A stretch of 64,000 nt of DNA from Chlorobiales bacterium (GTDB lineage: Bacteria; Bacteroidota; Chlorobiia; Chlorobiales; Chlorobiaceae), in contig JAKSDC010000019.1 in the NCBI GenBank assembly GCA_022360275.1, positions 1-64,000 of the forward strand. Reading direction: 5' to 3'. The number at the start of each line of letters is the position of its first letter. Position 1 is the stretch's first letter. The notes below the pieces were generated by a model, which was not told where the DNA came from, did not search any database, and saw nothing but the letters and a program-made list of their open reading frames with translations. Position numbers and translations under genes: made by a program. Shown here piece by piece: positions 45,099 through 54,810 of the stretch.

Positions 45099-46671
45099 CC
45101 ATTTTGAATCATCCTCCCGCCGGGACATTGCCCTGCTGGCCGCTCTTTTCACAATCAGTTTTTTTGTCGGACTGGGCTCTAGCCCCCTTTTTGACGTAGA
45201 CGAAGGAGCTTTCAGCGAAGCAACCCGCGAAATGCTGGCAAGCGGTAATTACCTTACAACCTACCTTTACGGAGAACCTCGCTTCGACAAACCGATACTG
45301 ATCTACTGGCTGCAGGCATTGAGCGTAAAACTTTTCGGGTTGAATGAATTTGCTTTCCGCCTTCCATCTGCGCTTGCGTCTACGGCATGGGGAATTGCCA
45401 TCTATCTTTTCAGCCGCAGAATGTTTGACAGACATACAGCCTTCATTGCTGCTGCTGTCATGGCCCTTTCTCTTCAGATCACCATCATCGGCAAAGCAGC
45501 AATCGCCGACGCACTGCTCAACTGTATGCTTGCCGTCAGTATGTTCGCGGTGTTTCTGTACTTTAAGGAGCGAAAGCGGGCGTATGTCTTTCTTGCTTTT
45601 GCGGCAACCGGTATTGGAGCCTTGACGAAAGGACCGGTAGCCATACTGATTCCTTTCGCCGTCTCTTTTATCTTCTTCCTCTCCCAGCGTGACCTTCGAG
45701 CATGGCTCAAAGCTGTTTTCAATCCGGCGGGTATCGTCATCTTTTCCTTGATTGTTTTGCCGTGGTATACCCTTGAATACCTTGACCAGGGAGCGGCATT
45801 TATTGAGGGCTTCTTTTTCAAGCACAACATCGGCAGATTCAGCAACCCGATGGAAAAGCACGGCGGCGCAATTTGGTATTACATCCCTGTTCTACTCCTG
45901 GGCATTTCACCTTCTACAGCGCTACTTATACCGGTTTTTCGAAAAATACGATCCCTGGTCGCCGATCCCCTGAGCAGCTACCTGCTGATTTGGTTCGGCT
46001 TTGTTTTTATCTTTTTTTCGCTTTCGGGAACAAAACTACCCCACTATATCATCTACGGCTATACCCCTCTCTTCATTCTTATAGCTCAAAGCCTGCGATC
46101 GGTCAGCAGGATCTTCCTGATCAATCTCTGGCCTTCTGCCATCCTTCTGTTGCTTGCATGTGCCCCCGTGTTCATCGAACATATCCGCACAGACATACAC
46201 GACCCCTATATCGCTGCTCTTCTTGAAAGCGGATTATCCCTCATGAAAACTTCCGGCCATACGCTTATCCTTTCAATCGCGGCAGTTGCTGTCACCGGAC
46301 TTTCATTTGCCCCGGGCTTGTCGGTTCAGAACCGATTTATTGCAGCAGGCGCCATCTTTTGCCTGGCCATAAATCTCCACATCATGCCCCTTGCTGCCAG
46401 AATAATGCAGGAGCCGGTAAAAGAAGCCGCGCTTATGGCAAAAGCCCGGGGCTATAAAATTGTTATGTGGAAAATCAATAACCCTTCTTTTTTAGTATAT
46501 TCCGAAACTCTGACCGAAAGGCGGAAACCGAAAGCCGGAGAAATTGTCCTGACAAATGTCACACATCTTGAAAAGCTTCAGGATGCTGTCATTTTGTATC
46601 AAAAAAACGGCATCGTTCTAGCGAAGCTTGCAGAAACCGGCAATCAAAACGGAACGCTGACTGATCAATAA
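45091..46671 (+). CDS. GT39-type membrane glycosyltransferase (ArnT-like)
   Basis: 526 aa with about eleven to twelve membrane helices. The motif LFDVDEGAFSEATREMLASG with the DE pair, the GEPRFDKPILIYWLQA block and the GALTKGPVAI block are typical of the dolichyl/undecaprenyl-phosphate-mannose (GT39/ArnT) family, which uses a polyprenyl-phosphate sugar on the periplasmic side. The ATG at 45091 is preferred (GGAAG seven bases upstream, overlap with the PAP2 stop); an ATG at 45064 is also in frame. Confidence 0.9.
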   Translation: MINHFESSSRRDIALLAALFTISFFVGLGSSPLFDVDEGAFSEATREMLASGNYLTTYLYGEPRFDKPILIYWLQALSVKLFGLNEFAFRLPSALASTAWGIAIYLFSRRMFDRHTAFIAAAVMALSLQITIIGKAAIADALLNCMLAVSMFAVFLYFKERKRAYVFLAFAATGIGALTKGPVAILIPFAVSFIFFLSQRDLRAWLKAVFNPAGIVIFSLIVLPWYTLEYLDQGAAFIEGFFFKHNIGRFSNPMEKHGGAIWYYIPVLLLGISPSTALLIPVFRKIRSLVADPLSSYLLIWFGFVFIFFSLSGTKLPHYIIYGYTPLFILIAQSLRSVSRIFLINLWPSAILLLLACAPVFIEHIRTDIHDPYIAALLESGLSLMKTSGHTLILSIAAVAVTGLSFAPGLSVQNRFIAAGAIFCLAINLHIMPLAARIMQEPVKEAALMAKARGYKIVMWKINNPSFLVYSETLTERRKPKAGEIVLTNVTHLEKLQDAVILYQKNGIVLAKLAETGNQNGTLTDQ

Positions 46672-46681
46672 ACCAGACTTT

Positions 46682-47620
46682 ATGAGACTCTCGGTTGTCA
46701 TACCGTTAATGAACGAGGAAGAGAGTATAAAGCCGCTTTTCAAGGCCCTCAAATCGACACTATCCGGTATAGAACACGAGGTGATCATTGTTGATGACGG
46801 ATCGAGCGACGCAACCGTGGCGATCGCCAAAAAATATGCTCCTGACAACACGAAAATTCTGATATTCAATAAAAATTACGGTCAGACCACCGCTCTTGCC
46901 GCCGGCATAGACCATGCCGAAGGAGAGTTGATTGCAACCATGGACGGCGACCTCCAAAACGATCCCGCCGACATTCCAGCCATGATTGAATATCTTGTCG
47001 AAAACGATCTCGATGTCGTTGCAGGGAGAAGAACCGGGCGTAAAGACGGCATGTTTCTCCGCAAAATCCCCAGCAGAATCGCCAATGCCCTGATCAGAAC
47101 CATGACGGACGTTCATATCAGGGATTACGGGTGCACCCTCAAGGTTTTCAAAAAAGATGTCGCTAAAAACCTGGGACTCTATGGCGAGCTTCACCGTTTC
47201 ATTCCGGTTCTCGTTCAGCTTTACGGCGCAAGGATGGCGGAAATGGATGTCAAGCATCATGCAAGAAAATACGGTGTTTCCAAATACGGCATCGGCCGAA
47301 CCTTCAAGGTCTTGAGCGATCTGCTCTTCATGGTTTTTTTTCAGAAGTTCGGGCAGAAACCCATGCACTTGTTCGGAACACTTGGCTTTTTTGCTTTTTT
47401 TCTCGGCATTGCGATCAACCTTTATCTGCTCATAGTAAAACTCACCGGACAGGAGATTGGAGGGCGTCCCCTGTTGATGCTCGGAGTAATTCTGACATTT
47501 ACCGGAATCCAGTTGATCACTACAGGGTTCATAGCAGAGTTTATCATGAGAACCTATTACGAGTCCCAGAACAAGAAACCCTACATCATAAGAGAGATCG
47601 TTGGCAAAAAAGAGCCTTAG
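46682..47620 (+). CDS. GT2-type polyprenyl-phosphate glycosyltransferase
   Basis: 312 aa with an N-terminal GT-A domain (VVIPLMNEEESI, VDDGSSDAT, ATMDGDLQNDP, GRRTGRKDG) and two C-terminal membrane helices (about 233-255 and 268-290). The set resembles ArnC/GtrB/DPM1-like enzymes that load sugars on undecaprenyl phosphate. It probably supplies the donor for the GT39 enzyme directly upstream. Confidence 0.92.
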   Translation: MRLSVVIPLMNEEESIKPLFKALKSTLSGIEHEVIIVDDGSSDATVAIAKKYAPDNTKILIFNKNYGQTTALAAGIDHAEGELIATMDGDLQNDPADIPAMIEYLVENDLDVVAGRRTGRKDGMFLRKIPSRIANALIRTMTDVHIRDYGCTLKVFKKDVAKNLGLYGELHRFIPVLVQLYGARMAEMDVKHHARKYGVSKYGIGRTFKVLSDLLFMVFFQKFGQKPMHLFGTLGFFAFFLGIAINLYLLIVKLTGQEIGGRPLLMLGVILTFTGIQLITTGFIAEFIMRTYYESQNKKPYIIREIVGKKEP

Positions 47621-48599
47621 CAAGAAAAAGCTGGCCAGGACAGTTATTCAGATCCTTATATCATTTACCGCACTGTATATAGTCCTGGTAAAAACCGATA
47701 CGGAACAGCTCCTGGAAATCATCGGCACGGCAAACCCGTTCTACCTGATGCTTGCTTTCCTGGTTTTTAATGTCTCGAAAATTCTCAACGCACTCAGACT
47801 GAACAGGTTCTTCAGGGCAATCGGCCTCCAGCTGAAAGAACTTTATAACCTCCAGCTTTACTATCTGGGAATGTTTTACAATATGTTCCTGCCCGGCGGA
47901 ATCGGCGGCGATGGCTACAAGATCTATATTCTGAAAAAAAATCACAGCATGAAAATGGTCAATGTTTTCAAAGCTGTGTTCTGGGACCGCGTTGCAGGAG
48001 TCTTTGCACTGGTATTTCTAACGGCTGTCTTTCTTCTACCAAGCACCTTTGCGGAACTTTACAGGGAATATGTTCCCGCCACTTACGCCGTCATAGCGGT
48101 CTCCTACCCGTTCTCATGGCTGCTCACCAGACTCCTCTACAAACAGTTCAAAAGCATCTTTCTCATTACCGCAGGGGAATCCATACTCATACAGGCCGCT
48201 CAGGCGCTCTCGGCCTGGTTTATTCTGCTGGCCCTTGCCGTACCGTCGAACCACATCGACTACCTTGCAATTTTCCTTGTCTCAACCGCTGCCGTAGTTC
48301 TTCCGATTACCGTTGGTGGTGCAGGAGCAAGAGAAATAACCTTCTTCTATTTGCTCAAGCATCTTGGGCTTGATCCGAACCCCGGAGTCGCTCTTTCGCT
48401 GATCTTCTTCGCCATATCAGCCATTTCAGCACTGATCGGCATGTTCCTGCAGGGACGGTCAGGGGGGAAAAGGGAGGAAAATAATCAAGAAAATTCAACT
48501 GATACCATGAAAAATCCGGGCTGCCGGCAATATCCGCCTCTCATTTTTCTCGCTATTCAACAACATCCCCTATCTTCGATCGAACATCAACGTCCTTAG
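47601..48599 (+). CDS. Flippase-like integral membrane protein (LPG synthase TM/AglD family)
   Basis: 332 aa with a TTG start at 47601, overlapping the GT2 gene by 20 bases. About eight helices carry the family signature GMFYNMFLPGGIGGDGYKIY, FWDRVAGVFALV, and TVGGAGAREITFFYLLKHLGL. Such proteins are proposed lipid flippases or MprF-related. The last 45 residues are hydrophilic and run over the 3' end of the minus-strand gene at 48553, suggesting a recently extended tail. Confidence 0.82.
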   Translation: MAKKSLSKKKLARTVIQILISFTALYIVLVKTDTEQLLEIIGTANPFYLMLAFLVFNVSKILNALRLNRFFRAIGLQLKELYNLQLYYLGMFYNMFLPGGIGGDGYKIYILKKNHSMKMVNVFKAVFWDRVAGVFALVFLTAVFLLPSTFAELYREYVPATYAVIAVSYPFSWLLTRLLYKQFKSIFLITAGESILIQAAQALSAWFILLALAVPSNHIDYLAIFLVSTAAVVLPITVGGAGAREITFFYLLKHLGLDPNPGVALSLIFFAISAISALIGMFLQGRSGGKREENNQENSTDTMKNPGCRQYPPLIFLAIQQHPLSSIEHQRP

Positions 48600-48765
48600 G
48601 GACTAAAGCGACAAAACTTTCAGCAGAAATAAAAATTGAACCCTTTTCGGTATTCAGCGTTACAATATTATTACCCTCTTTTAGAAAATCGCGGCTTTGC
48701 GCCTTGTCCTTGAATGTCACAACAATCGGCTCCTGGCCTTTGATGTGCAAAGTATAGTGAAGCAT
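48553..48765 (-). CDS. Small conserved-looking protein (70 aa), function unknown
   Basis: The sequence has a compact beta-rich pattern (LHYTLHIKGQEPIVVTF, GNNIVTLNTEKGSIFISAESFVALVPKDV) and normal amino-acid composition. No Shine-Dalgarno is seen before the ATG at 48765. It overlaps the tail of the flippase-like gene by 47 bases in convergent orientation. I do not recognise the family. Confidence 0.5.
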   Translation of the reverse strand: MLHYTLHIKGQEPIVVTFKDKAQSRDFLKEGNNIVTLNTEKGSIFISAESFVALVPKDVDVRSKIGDVVE

Positions 48766-49149
48766 GGTACAGCATGGTATTACAAATATTCTCCCTGAAC
48801 GTAATCATTGATAACTATCTTGCGTCCTAAGGATCATACATGAAGAGGAACAAAAATGCTTTTTTTGCCAAAGCCTGCAAATCAGCACCGGCCCACCGAC
48901 TCCGTGCAATACCCCACTCTTTGCCGTAGAACAGCATGCAAAAATAGCATTACACAGAACTTTCTATGGATTAAAGGATACTAAGGGGACTCAAGGTATT
49001 TAGCGAAACACTAAAAGCCATTGACCACAATATATCTTAAAGCTAAAAATTACACTTCACAGTTATTGATTGGCGTAATTTTAAGATATATTTTGGTAAA
49101 AAATAAAAAACTCTCCTTCTTAAACCAAAAATTCCTTCATACTTCCCTC
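48766..49149. other. Gene-free region with a long imperfect inverted repeat
   Basis: No gene is visible. At 49029-49098 AATATATCTTAA plus AAAATTAC pair with GTAATTTTAAGATATATT, with a bulge on the left arm and a loop of about 20 bases. AT-rich. It could be a terminator-like structure or a repeat end. Confidence 0.55.
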
Positions 49150-49510
49150 CTATCTACATCTAAAGCTCGAACTCACCGACAGCAATGACGCACCGCACAA
49201 ACATCCTGGGCTCGTTACACCTGCAGTCTTACCTATGACCTGTCCGATTTCCAGAAGCCTTTTTGCCTCGGCAGCCTCCAGGAGGGGCCGCTTCCTGTAG
49301 ATAACCGGTCTTATTTTTCCTTTTTCAAGCAACTTGAAAAGTTCCGCCCGGTTTTCAAGAAACCCCCACGCCTGCTGAATCGTGATGCTGTTGTACCATA
49401 GAGCCTAAATGATACCATGCGGCAATGCGTTGATCCGCATGTACTTGGTCAGAACACCATGCATGAAAGGCCAAAAGGGTCGGCAAAGAAATTCCATGTT
49501 TGAAATATTC
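49150..49510 (-). pseudogene. Quinone-oxidoreductase-like (MDR/VAT-1 type) gene remnant
   Basis: The C-terminal end of a medium-chain dehydrogenase is readable on the minus strand: AWGFLENRAELFKLLEKGK, IRPVIYRKRPLLEAAEAKRL, LEIGQVIGKTAG. Further upstream, FMHGVLTKYMRINALPHGII reads in another frame up to a stop. The Rossmann domain is absent. The tail after GKTAG (VTSPGCLCGASL) does not match the family, so the end is also altered. This is a decayed fragment. Confidence 0.65.
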
Positions 49511-49567
49511 CGCACCCATTCCATTGAACACGGCATCGAACCCATCAGGCTCCTGACTGAAAACTGT

Positions 49568-51286
49568 CTACTCCCCCGGCTCCTCCTCGAACCCCATATC
49601 TTTCAGTTTGAGCTGAGTGCTCTTACGACCGTTCCATTCGTTTTCTTCAAGGGCGTACACCATGGAGAACATCCTGCGTGACCCCCGTTCAAGCTCACGG
49701 TAGATATCTTCCCTGCCAAACGCTATAACATCATGAATTTTTCCTGTAACATCTTTCACGGCGAACTTCACATGCTTCCCCTGCAGCAGCCTCGGCAGTC
49801 CGGAAAGCCTGAGATTTGAACTTTGGAAAAGAGGCTCGCGGTTGCCCTGCCCGAATGGACCGAATTGCTTCAACACATTGAGAAATTTGCCGGTGACATC
49901 CTCAAGTGATAAAAAGGAATCTATCTGCAACTCCCTCTGCCGTTGTTCTATCGAAAGTTTTTCAGCGCATATCCGGTCAAACTGCTTACGGAACCCGGGG
50001 ATGTTTTCCGGTTTAAGCGTAATACCGGCAGCAGCGTCATGTCCCCCGAACCTCTCAAGAAATCCGCTGCACTGCTGCAGAACATCACAGATATTCAGCC
50101 CCTGCACGCTTCGCACGGAACCTTTGACTCCCCCCTCTCTGCCGCCCATGATAACTGTCGGCAGATAGTACTTGTCCTGTAAACGGGACGCAACAATTCC
50201 AAGAACACCGAGATGCCACTCTTCATGGTAGAGTACAATCGAGGAACAGAAACTGGCAAAATGCCCTTCAACCATTGTTTCGGCGCTTTTCAACATCTCT
50301 GTATCAATCTGCCGTCTTTCCCTGTTTAGACGATCAAGTTCCGCAGCATGGCCCCTTGCCTCATCCTTTGAACCGGCAATAAGCCACTCGACCGCTTTTC
50401 GTGCCGTATGCATGCGGCCTGCAGCATTAATTCTCGGCGCAATCCCGAAAGCAATGTGCCCTGTGCCAAGAGTACCGGGCTCCACTCCCATCAAGGCAAG
50501 CAGTTCCTGAATACCCGCACGAGGCTTTTTCTGCAAAAGCTCGATCCCTTTGTGCATGTATATTCTGTTCTCTTTTTCAAGCGGCACCATGTCTGCAGCG
50601 GTTGCAATAGCAACAAGATCGACATATTGCTGCCACGTTTCAGGCGGCTTGCCTGTGAACTCGCAGAACGCATGGACAAGTTTCAGTGCCACACTGCAAC
50701 CACAAAGCTCGCGAAACGGATAACGGCAGTCCGGTACTTTCGGATTGAGAATTGCATATGCCAAAGGCGGTTTTTCGGGTTCATGATGGTCACAGACAAT
50801 CACCTCTATCCCCTTGGCTGCAAGCAGCTTTATTTCATGCCCGGCTTTTATACCACAGTCAACCGTAACGACCAGCGACGTTTTCATCTCCGCTGCATGG
50901 GAAACACCTTCCTCGGATAAACCGTAACCTTCTGAAAACCTGTCATTGATGTAGTAAGCCACCTCTGCCCCCAGCGACTGAAAAAAAAGATAGAGAAGTG
51001 CTGTCCCGGTAGTGCCGTCCACATCATAGTCACCGTATATGAGGATCTTTTCTCCCGTCTCAACCGCCTTGCAAACCCGATCGACAGCTTTTTTCATGTC
51101 CCTGAAAAGAAAAGGCGACGGCAGCCGATCGAGATTCGGCCTGAAAAACTCCCTTGCCTCTTCAAACCCGGCAATTCCGCGGTTGCACAATGCCCTTGCA
51201 ATGGGCATACTGACATTAATGTCACGAGAAAGCTTCGCGGAAAGTTCTTCGTCAGGTACGAGCACTTTCCATCGATATCGTTTCAT
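49568..51286 (-). CDS. recJ: Single-stranded-DNA exonuclease RecJ
   Basis: 5'-3' ssDNA exonuclease in recombination and mismatch repair. The DHH motifs are ILIYGDYDVDGTTG, VTVDCGI and VCDHHEPEKP; the DHHA1 part has SVRSVQGLNICDVL and FGGHDAAAGITL. With the ATG at 51286 the protein is 572 aa (MKRYRWKVLVPDE), the family-like N-terminus; a TTG ten codons upstream is also in frame. It is divergent from fbp. Confidence 0.95.
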   Translation of the reverse strand: MKRYRWKVLVPDEELSAKLSRDINVSMPIARALCNRGIAGFEEAREFFRPNLDRLPSPFLFRDMKKAVDRVCKAVETGEKILIYGDYDVDGTTGTALLYLFFQSLGAEVAYYINDRFSEGYGLSEEGVSHAAEMKTSLVVTVDCGIKAGHEIKLLAAKGIEVIVCDHHEPEKPPLAYAILNPKVPDCRYPFRELCGCSVALKLVHAFCEFTGKPPETWQQYVDLVAIATAADMVPLEKENRIYMHKGIELLQKKPRAGIQELLALMGVEPGTLGTGHIAFGIAPRINAAGRMHTARKAVEWLIAGSKDEARGHAAELDRLNRERRQIDTEMLKSAETMVEGHFASFCSSIVLYHEEWHLGVLGIVASRLQDKYYLPTVIMGGREGGVKGSVRSVQGLNICDVLQQCSGFLERFGGHDAAAGITLKPENIPGFRKQFDRICAEKLSIEQRQRELQIDSFLSLEDVTGKFLNVLKQFGPFGQGNREPLFQSSNLRLSGLPRLLQGKHVKFAVKDVTGKIHDVIAFGREDIYRELERGSRRMFSMVYALEENEWNGRKSTQLKLKDMGFEEEPGE

Positions 51287-51622
51287 GAGGTCTATACTGT
51301 GAGCTTCGGGTACCAATTTTCATCGGTTTATATAACCATTTCATTACCAGCGGGCAAACGGTCTTTTGTTTGCCCGCCGTTTCCGGACTCTTTATCCACC
51401 TCTTTACCTGCTCTATGCACTTGATTTTTCGATTGCGATTACAAGTACCGCTTCACTGAGTACAAGTACGATTATGTACGGCAAACCCTAAAATTCGATA
51501 AACAAACAAACCAACAATCCGTCTTTTTGCTTTTGGCTTCCGAATCCAAGATTTTTCCCGTCGGACTGCATTTCAACGGCGAACCTTGAAATGCCTCGAA
51601 AAAAACAGTACATTAGCGGCTG
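51287..51622. promoter_or_regulatory. Divergent recJ/fbp intergenic region
   Basis: Contains a perfect hairpin GCGGGCAAAC / GTTTGCCCGC (51350-51377, loop of eight) and a copy of the dispersed repeat at 51431-51475 (shared CTGAGTACAAGTACGATT-like core with 11612-11652). TTGAAA, 17 bases, TACATT (about 51587-51615) is a possible fbp promoter, which would leave almost no leader. Confidence 0.45.
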
Positions 51623-52660
51623 ATGAAAGAAGCCTTTCCGAACACATTCACACAAGAAGAGATGAACAAACTGATCACTATCGAGCGCCATTTTGTTGAA
51701 GAGCAGAAACTTAATCCACATGCTACCGGAGAGCTTACAGACCTGCTCTACGATGTCGCTTTTGCAGCGAAACTTGTCAGACGGGAAGTGGTACGGGCCG
51801 GGCTGGTTGATATTTTAGGCATGGCAGGGACGACAAATGTCCAGGGAGAAGAAGTAAAAAAACTCGATCTGTTTGCGAACGAAAAAATCATCAACGCGAT
51901 CGGTCAACATGGAAGATTTGCGATCATGGGTTCAGAGGAAAACGAGGGAACGATTGCTCCCCCGAAAAACGAATCGGGAAAATATGTGCTTCTTTTCGAT
52001 CCGCTCGACGGATCATCGAACATCGACGTCAATGTCAGCGTAGGAACCATCTTCTCGATCTACCGCCTTACCGGCGACAACCCGCGCGAAGCGGATCTGA
52101 AAGACTGTCTCCAGAAAGGATCACAGCAGGTTGCTGCAGGTTATGTGATCTATGGCTCTTCAGTTGTAATGGTTTACAGCAGCGGGCATGGTGTACATGG
52201 CTTCACCTATGATCCGACCATCGGGGAGTTCCTGCTTTCCCATGAAAACATTACCACGCCGAAAAAAGGAAAATACTACTCGATCAACGAGGGATCCTGG
52301 CACCAGTTACATGATTCCACCATCGACTACATCAATTACCTGAAAGAAGAGGACAAGGAAACAGGCCGCCCTTACAGCACCCGTTATATCGGTTCGCTGG
52401 TAGCCGATTTTCACCGCAATCTTCTCACAGGAGGGGTCTTCGTCTACCCTGCAACGAAAAAACATCCCAACGGCAAACTGCGCCTGATGTACGAAGCCAA
52501 CCCGCTTGCCTTTATCTGCGAACAGGCGGGAGGCAGGGCAACCAACGGAAAAGAGCGCATTCTCGATATCGAACCCACCGAACTGCACCAGAGAACACCG
52601 CTGTACATCGGGAGCGAAAACGACGTAATGAAAGCAGAAGACTTTGAAAAGAATTGTTAA
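51623..52660 (+). CDS. fbp: Fructose-1,6-bisphosphatase class I
   Basis: Gluconeogenic phosphatase (345 aa), needed for sugar synthesis in an autotroph that fixes carbon by the reductive TCA cycle. Metal- and substrate-binding motifs: [28 protein letters not shown], and the C-terminal [20 protein letters not shown]. The N-terminal region shows the usual RRE segment. A short leader of purines precedes the ATG. Confidence 0.96.
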   Translation: MKEAFPNTFTQEEMNKLITIERHFVEEQKLNPHATGELTDLLYDVAFAAKLVRREVVRAGLVDILGMAGTTNVQGEEVKKLDLFANEKIINAIGQHGRFAIMGSEENEGTIAPPKNESGKYVLLFDPLDGSSNIDVNVSVGTIFSIYRLTGDNPREADLKDCLQKGSQQVAAGYVIYGSSVVMVYSSGHGVHGFTYDPTIGEFLLSHENITTPKKGKYYSINEGSWHQLHDSTIDYINYLKEEDKETGRPYSTRYIGSLVADFHRNLLTGGVFVYPATKKHPNGKLRLMYEANPLAFICEQAGGRATNGKERILDIEPTELHQRTPLYIGSENDVMKAEDFEKNC

Positions 52661-52778
52661 CGCAAATCAACGGCGTGCTGCGCTTTTTTGATTTCCGGCT
52701 TTTCCTCTAATTCTCTATTTCATAAAAGATTGCGTAAATTCACCCTGTGGTTTTCTGATCATTAAGTATGCTGAGAGT

Positions 52779-53597
52779 ATGGGAAAAAAAACAGCAAATA
52801 TACTTTTTATAGGAGATGTCGTCGGAAAACCGGGGCTGCAAATGGTAAGCCATATGCTGAAAGGCTTTATCAGCAAACATTCGATTGATTTCGTGATCTG
52901 TAACGGCGAAAATGCTCATAACGGCAAAGGCATGAGCAAGGAAGCCCTGTGCCAGCTGCGAGAAGCGGGTGTTAACGTGATTACGGGGGGAAACCATACC
53001 TGGAACAACTTCAACTTTTTTGAAACCCTGAAAACCGATCCGCATGTCCTCAGACCTCATAACTACCCCAAAGGTGCATATGGAAAAGGGTTCGGCATCT
53101 ACCCCATGCCGGACGGTCTCGGCAATATCGCCGTTATCAACCTTCAGGGAAGAACATTCATGTCCACCATCGAATGTCCCTTCAGAACTGCCGATTGGAT
53201 AATCAAACAGGTAAAGGACAAAGCCCGCTACATCTTTATCGACATGCATGCTGAAGCCACTGCGGAAAAAATCGCCCTGGGCTGGTACCTCGACGGAAGG
53301 GTATCAGCCGTTATCGGAACCCATACTCACATCCAGACTGCCGACGAACGAATTCTTCCAAACGGCACCGGATATTGTTCCGATACCGGGATGACCGGAC
53401 CATATCAGTCGGTTATCGGCATGCAGATAAAATCCGCAACAGACCGTTTTCTCTTCCAGACACCTCACAAATACGAATGTGCCGAGGACGATGTTCACCT
53501 GTCGGCTATTCTGCTGCAACTCGATCCGGAAACCGGAAAAACAGCCGGCATCGAAAGGATCTTCTACCCCGAATTCAACCGCGGACAGCTTTTCTGA
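52779..53597 (+). CDS. ymdB: YmdB-family metallophosphoesterase
   Basis: 272 aa of the TIGR00282 family: LFIGDVVGKPGL, CNGENAHNGKG, GGNHTWNN, DMHAEATAEKIALG, GTHTHIQTADERI. Family members are di-iron phosphodiesterases hydrolysing 2',3'-cyclic nucleotides and affecting global expression. The length is normal. A 289-base non-coding spacer follows. Confidence 0.94.
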   Translation: MGKKTANILFIGDVVGKPGLQMVSHMLKGFISKHSIDFVICNGENAHNGKGMSKEALCQLREAGVNVITGGNHTWNNFNFFETLKTDPHVLRPHNYPKGAYGKGFGIYPMPDGLGNIAVINLQGRTFMSTIECPFRTADWIIKQVKDKARYIFIDMHAEATAEKIALGWYLDGRVSAVIGTHTHIQTADERILPNGTGYCSDTGMTGPYQSVIGMQIKSATDRFLFQTPHKYECAEDDVHLSAILLQLDPETGKTAGIERIFYPEFNRGQLF

Positions 53598-53886
53598 TTG
53601 GGCCGGATGGACACGAAAACCTTGACCGGCTTCACCGCTGCAAAAGCCTTAACGGGCAAAAGTGCTCCGCTTTTTTCTCATGGTATTGTTCGATTTAATG
53701 TCCATGGATAAAAGATGTTCTCAGACTGACAACACCTCTATAATATGACACTGCTGCGTTTGAATCAACAACCCACGCCTCCTCTTGTCGACCACCCGTC
53801 ATTGTCACTGGCGCACATCCCCGTGAACAAAAAAACACCCTCTCTTGTTTTATACTCTGAGCATTGCTGCCAAAACGTCAAGAGCC

Positions 53887-54810
53887 ATGGAAAAGCCGAG
53901 GTCCGTTGCAAAAGTATTTAAAAGCAAGCCGGTTACGGAAGGGGCCGGAGTACAACTCAAACGGGCATTCGGTTCCAGCCAGGTCCCGCTCTTCGATCCG
54001 TTTCTGCTGCTGGACGATTTCCGTTCGGACAATCCTGCCGATTACCTGAAAGGGTTCCCATGGCATCCTCATCGCGGTATCGAAACCATCACCTACCTTC
54101 TTGAAGGAAGTGTCCAACATCATGACAGTCTCGGCAACAAAGGCGTGATTCATCACGGCGAAGTTCAGTGGATGACCGCCGGCAGCGGTATCATCCATGA
54201 AGAGATGCCTTTCGGCAACAGCAAAGGAACCGTTGCCGGTTTCCAGCTATGGGCGAATCTTCCTGCATCGCAGAAAATGATGCCGCCACGTTACCGAAGC
54301 ATCACGGCAGAGATGATCCCCGTGGCACACCTGCAAAACGGCGTCTCCATTCGTATTATCTCCGGAGCAGCCGACGGCAAAAACGGGCCGGTTGAAGGAG
54401 TCGTTACTGACCCCGAGTATCTCGATGTTACTGTTCCATCAGCAACCGGCTGGGATCACGCAGTCAAGCAAGGCTATACTGTTTTCGCCTATATCGTTGC
54501 CGGAGAAGGCTATTTCAGCCACAATACCGACCTGTTTTCTTTCGATTCCGAGGGGGTAAATTATTTCGACATGGAAACCGGACCGCTCATGGACAACGAA
54601 ACCCTGGTGCTGTATGATGAACACGGCGACCATGTTCACGTTTCGACCGAAAACAGCCCCGTGAGATTTTTGTTGTTTTCCGGCAAGCCGCTGCATGAAC
54701 CGATTGCCTGGCATGGCCCGATTGTAATGAATACCCGCAAGGAACTGCAAACCGCCTTCGAGGAATACAATAACGGGACCTTTCTTAAGGAACATCATTC
54801 GGAACCATGA
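53887..54810 (+). CDS. Pirin-family cupin protein
   Basis: 307 aa bicupin with the pirin pattern: FPWHPHRGIETITYLLEG (metal His), HHDSLGNKGVIHHGEVQWM, TAGSGIIHEEMP, QLWANLPASQKM. The ATG at 53887 (MEKPRSVAKVF) is chosen over an upstream TTG. The last bases overlap the start of the L,D-transpeptidase-like gene (ATGA). Pirins have quercetinase activity in some bacteria; the role here is unknown. Confidence 0.92.
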   Translation: MEKPRSVAKVFKSKPVTEGAGVQLKRAFGSSQVPLFDPFLLLDDFRSDNPADYLKGFPWHPHRGIETITYLLEGSVQHHDSLGNKGVIHHGEVQWMTAGSGIIHEEMPFGNSKGTVAGFQLWANLPASQKMMPPRYRSITAEMIPVAHLQNGVSIRIISGAADGKNGPVEGVVTDPEYLDVTVPSATGWDHAVKQGYTVFAYIVAGEGYFSHNTDLFSFDSEGVNYFDMETGPLMDNETLVLYDEHGDHVHVSTENSPVRFLLFSGKPLHEPIAWHGPIVMNTRKELQTAFEEYNNGTFLKEHHSEP

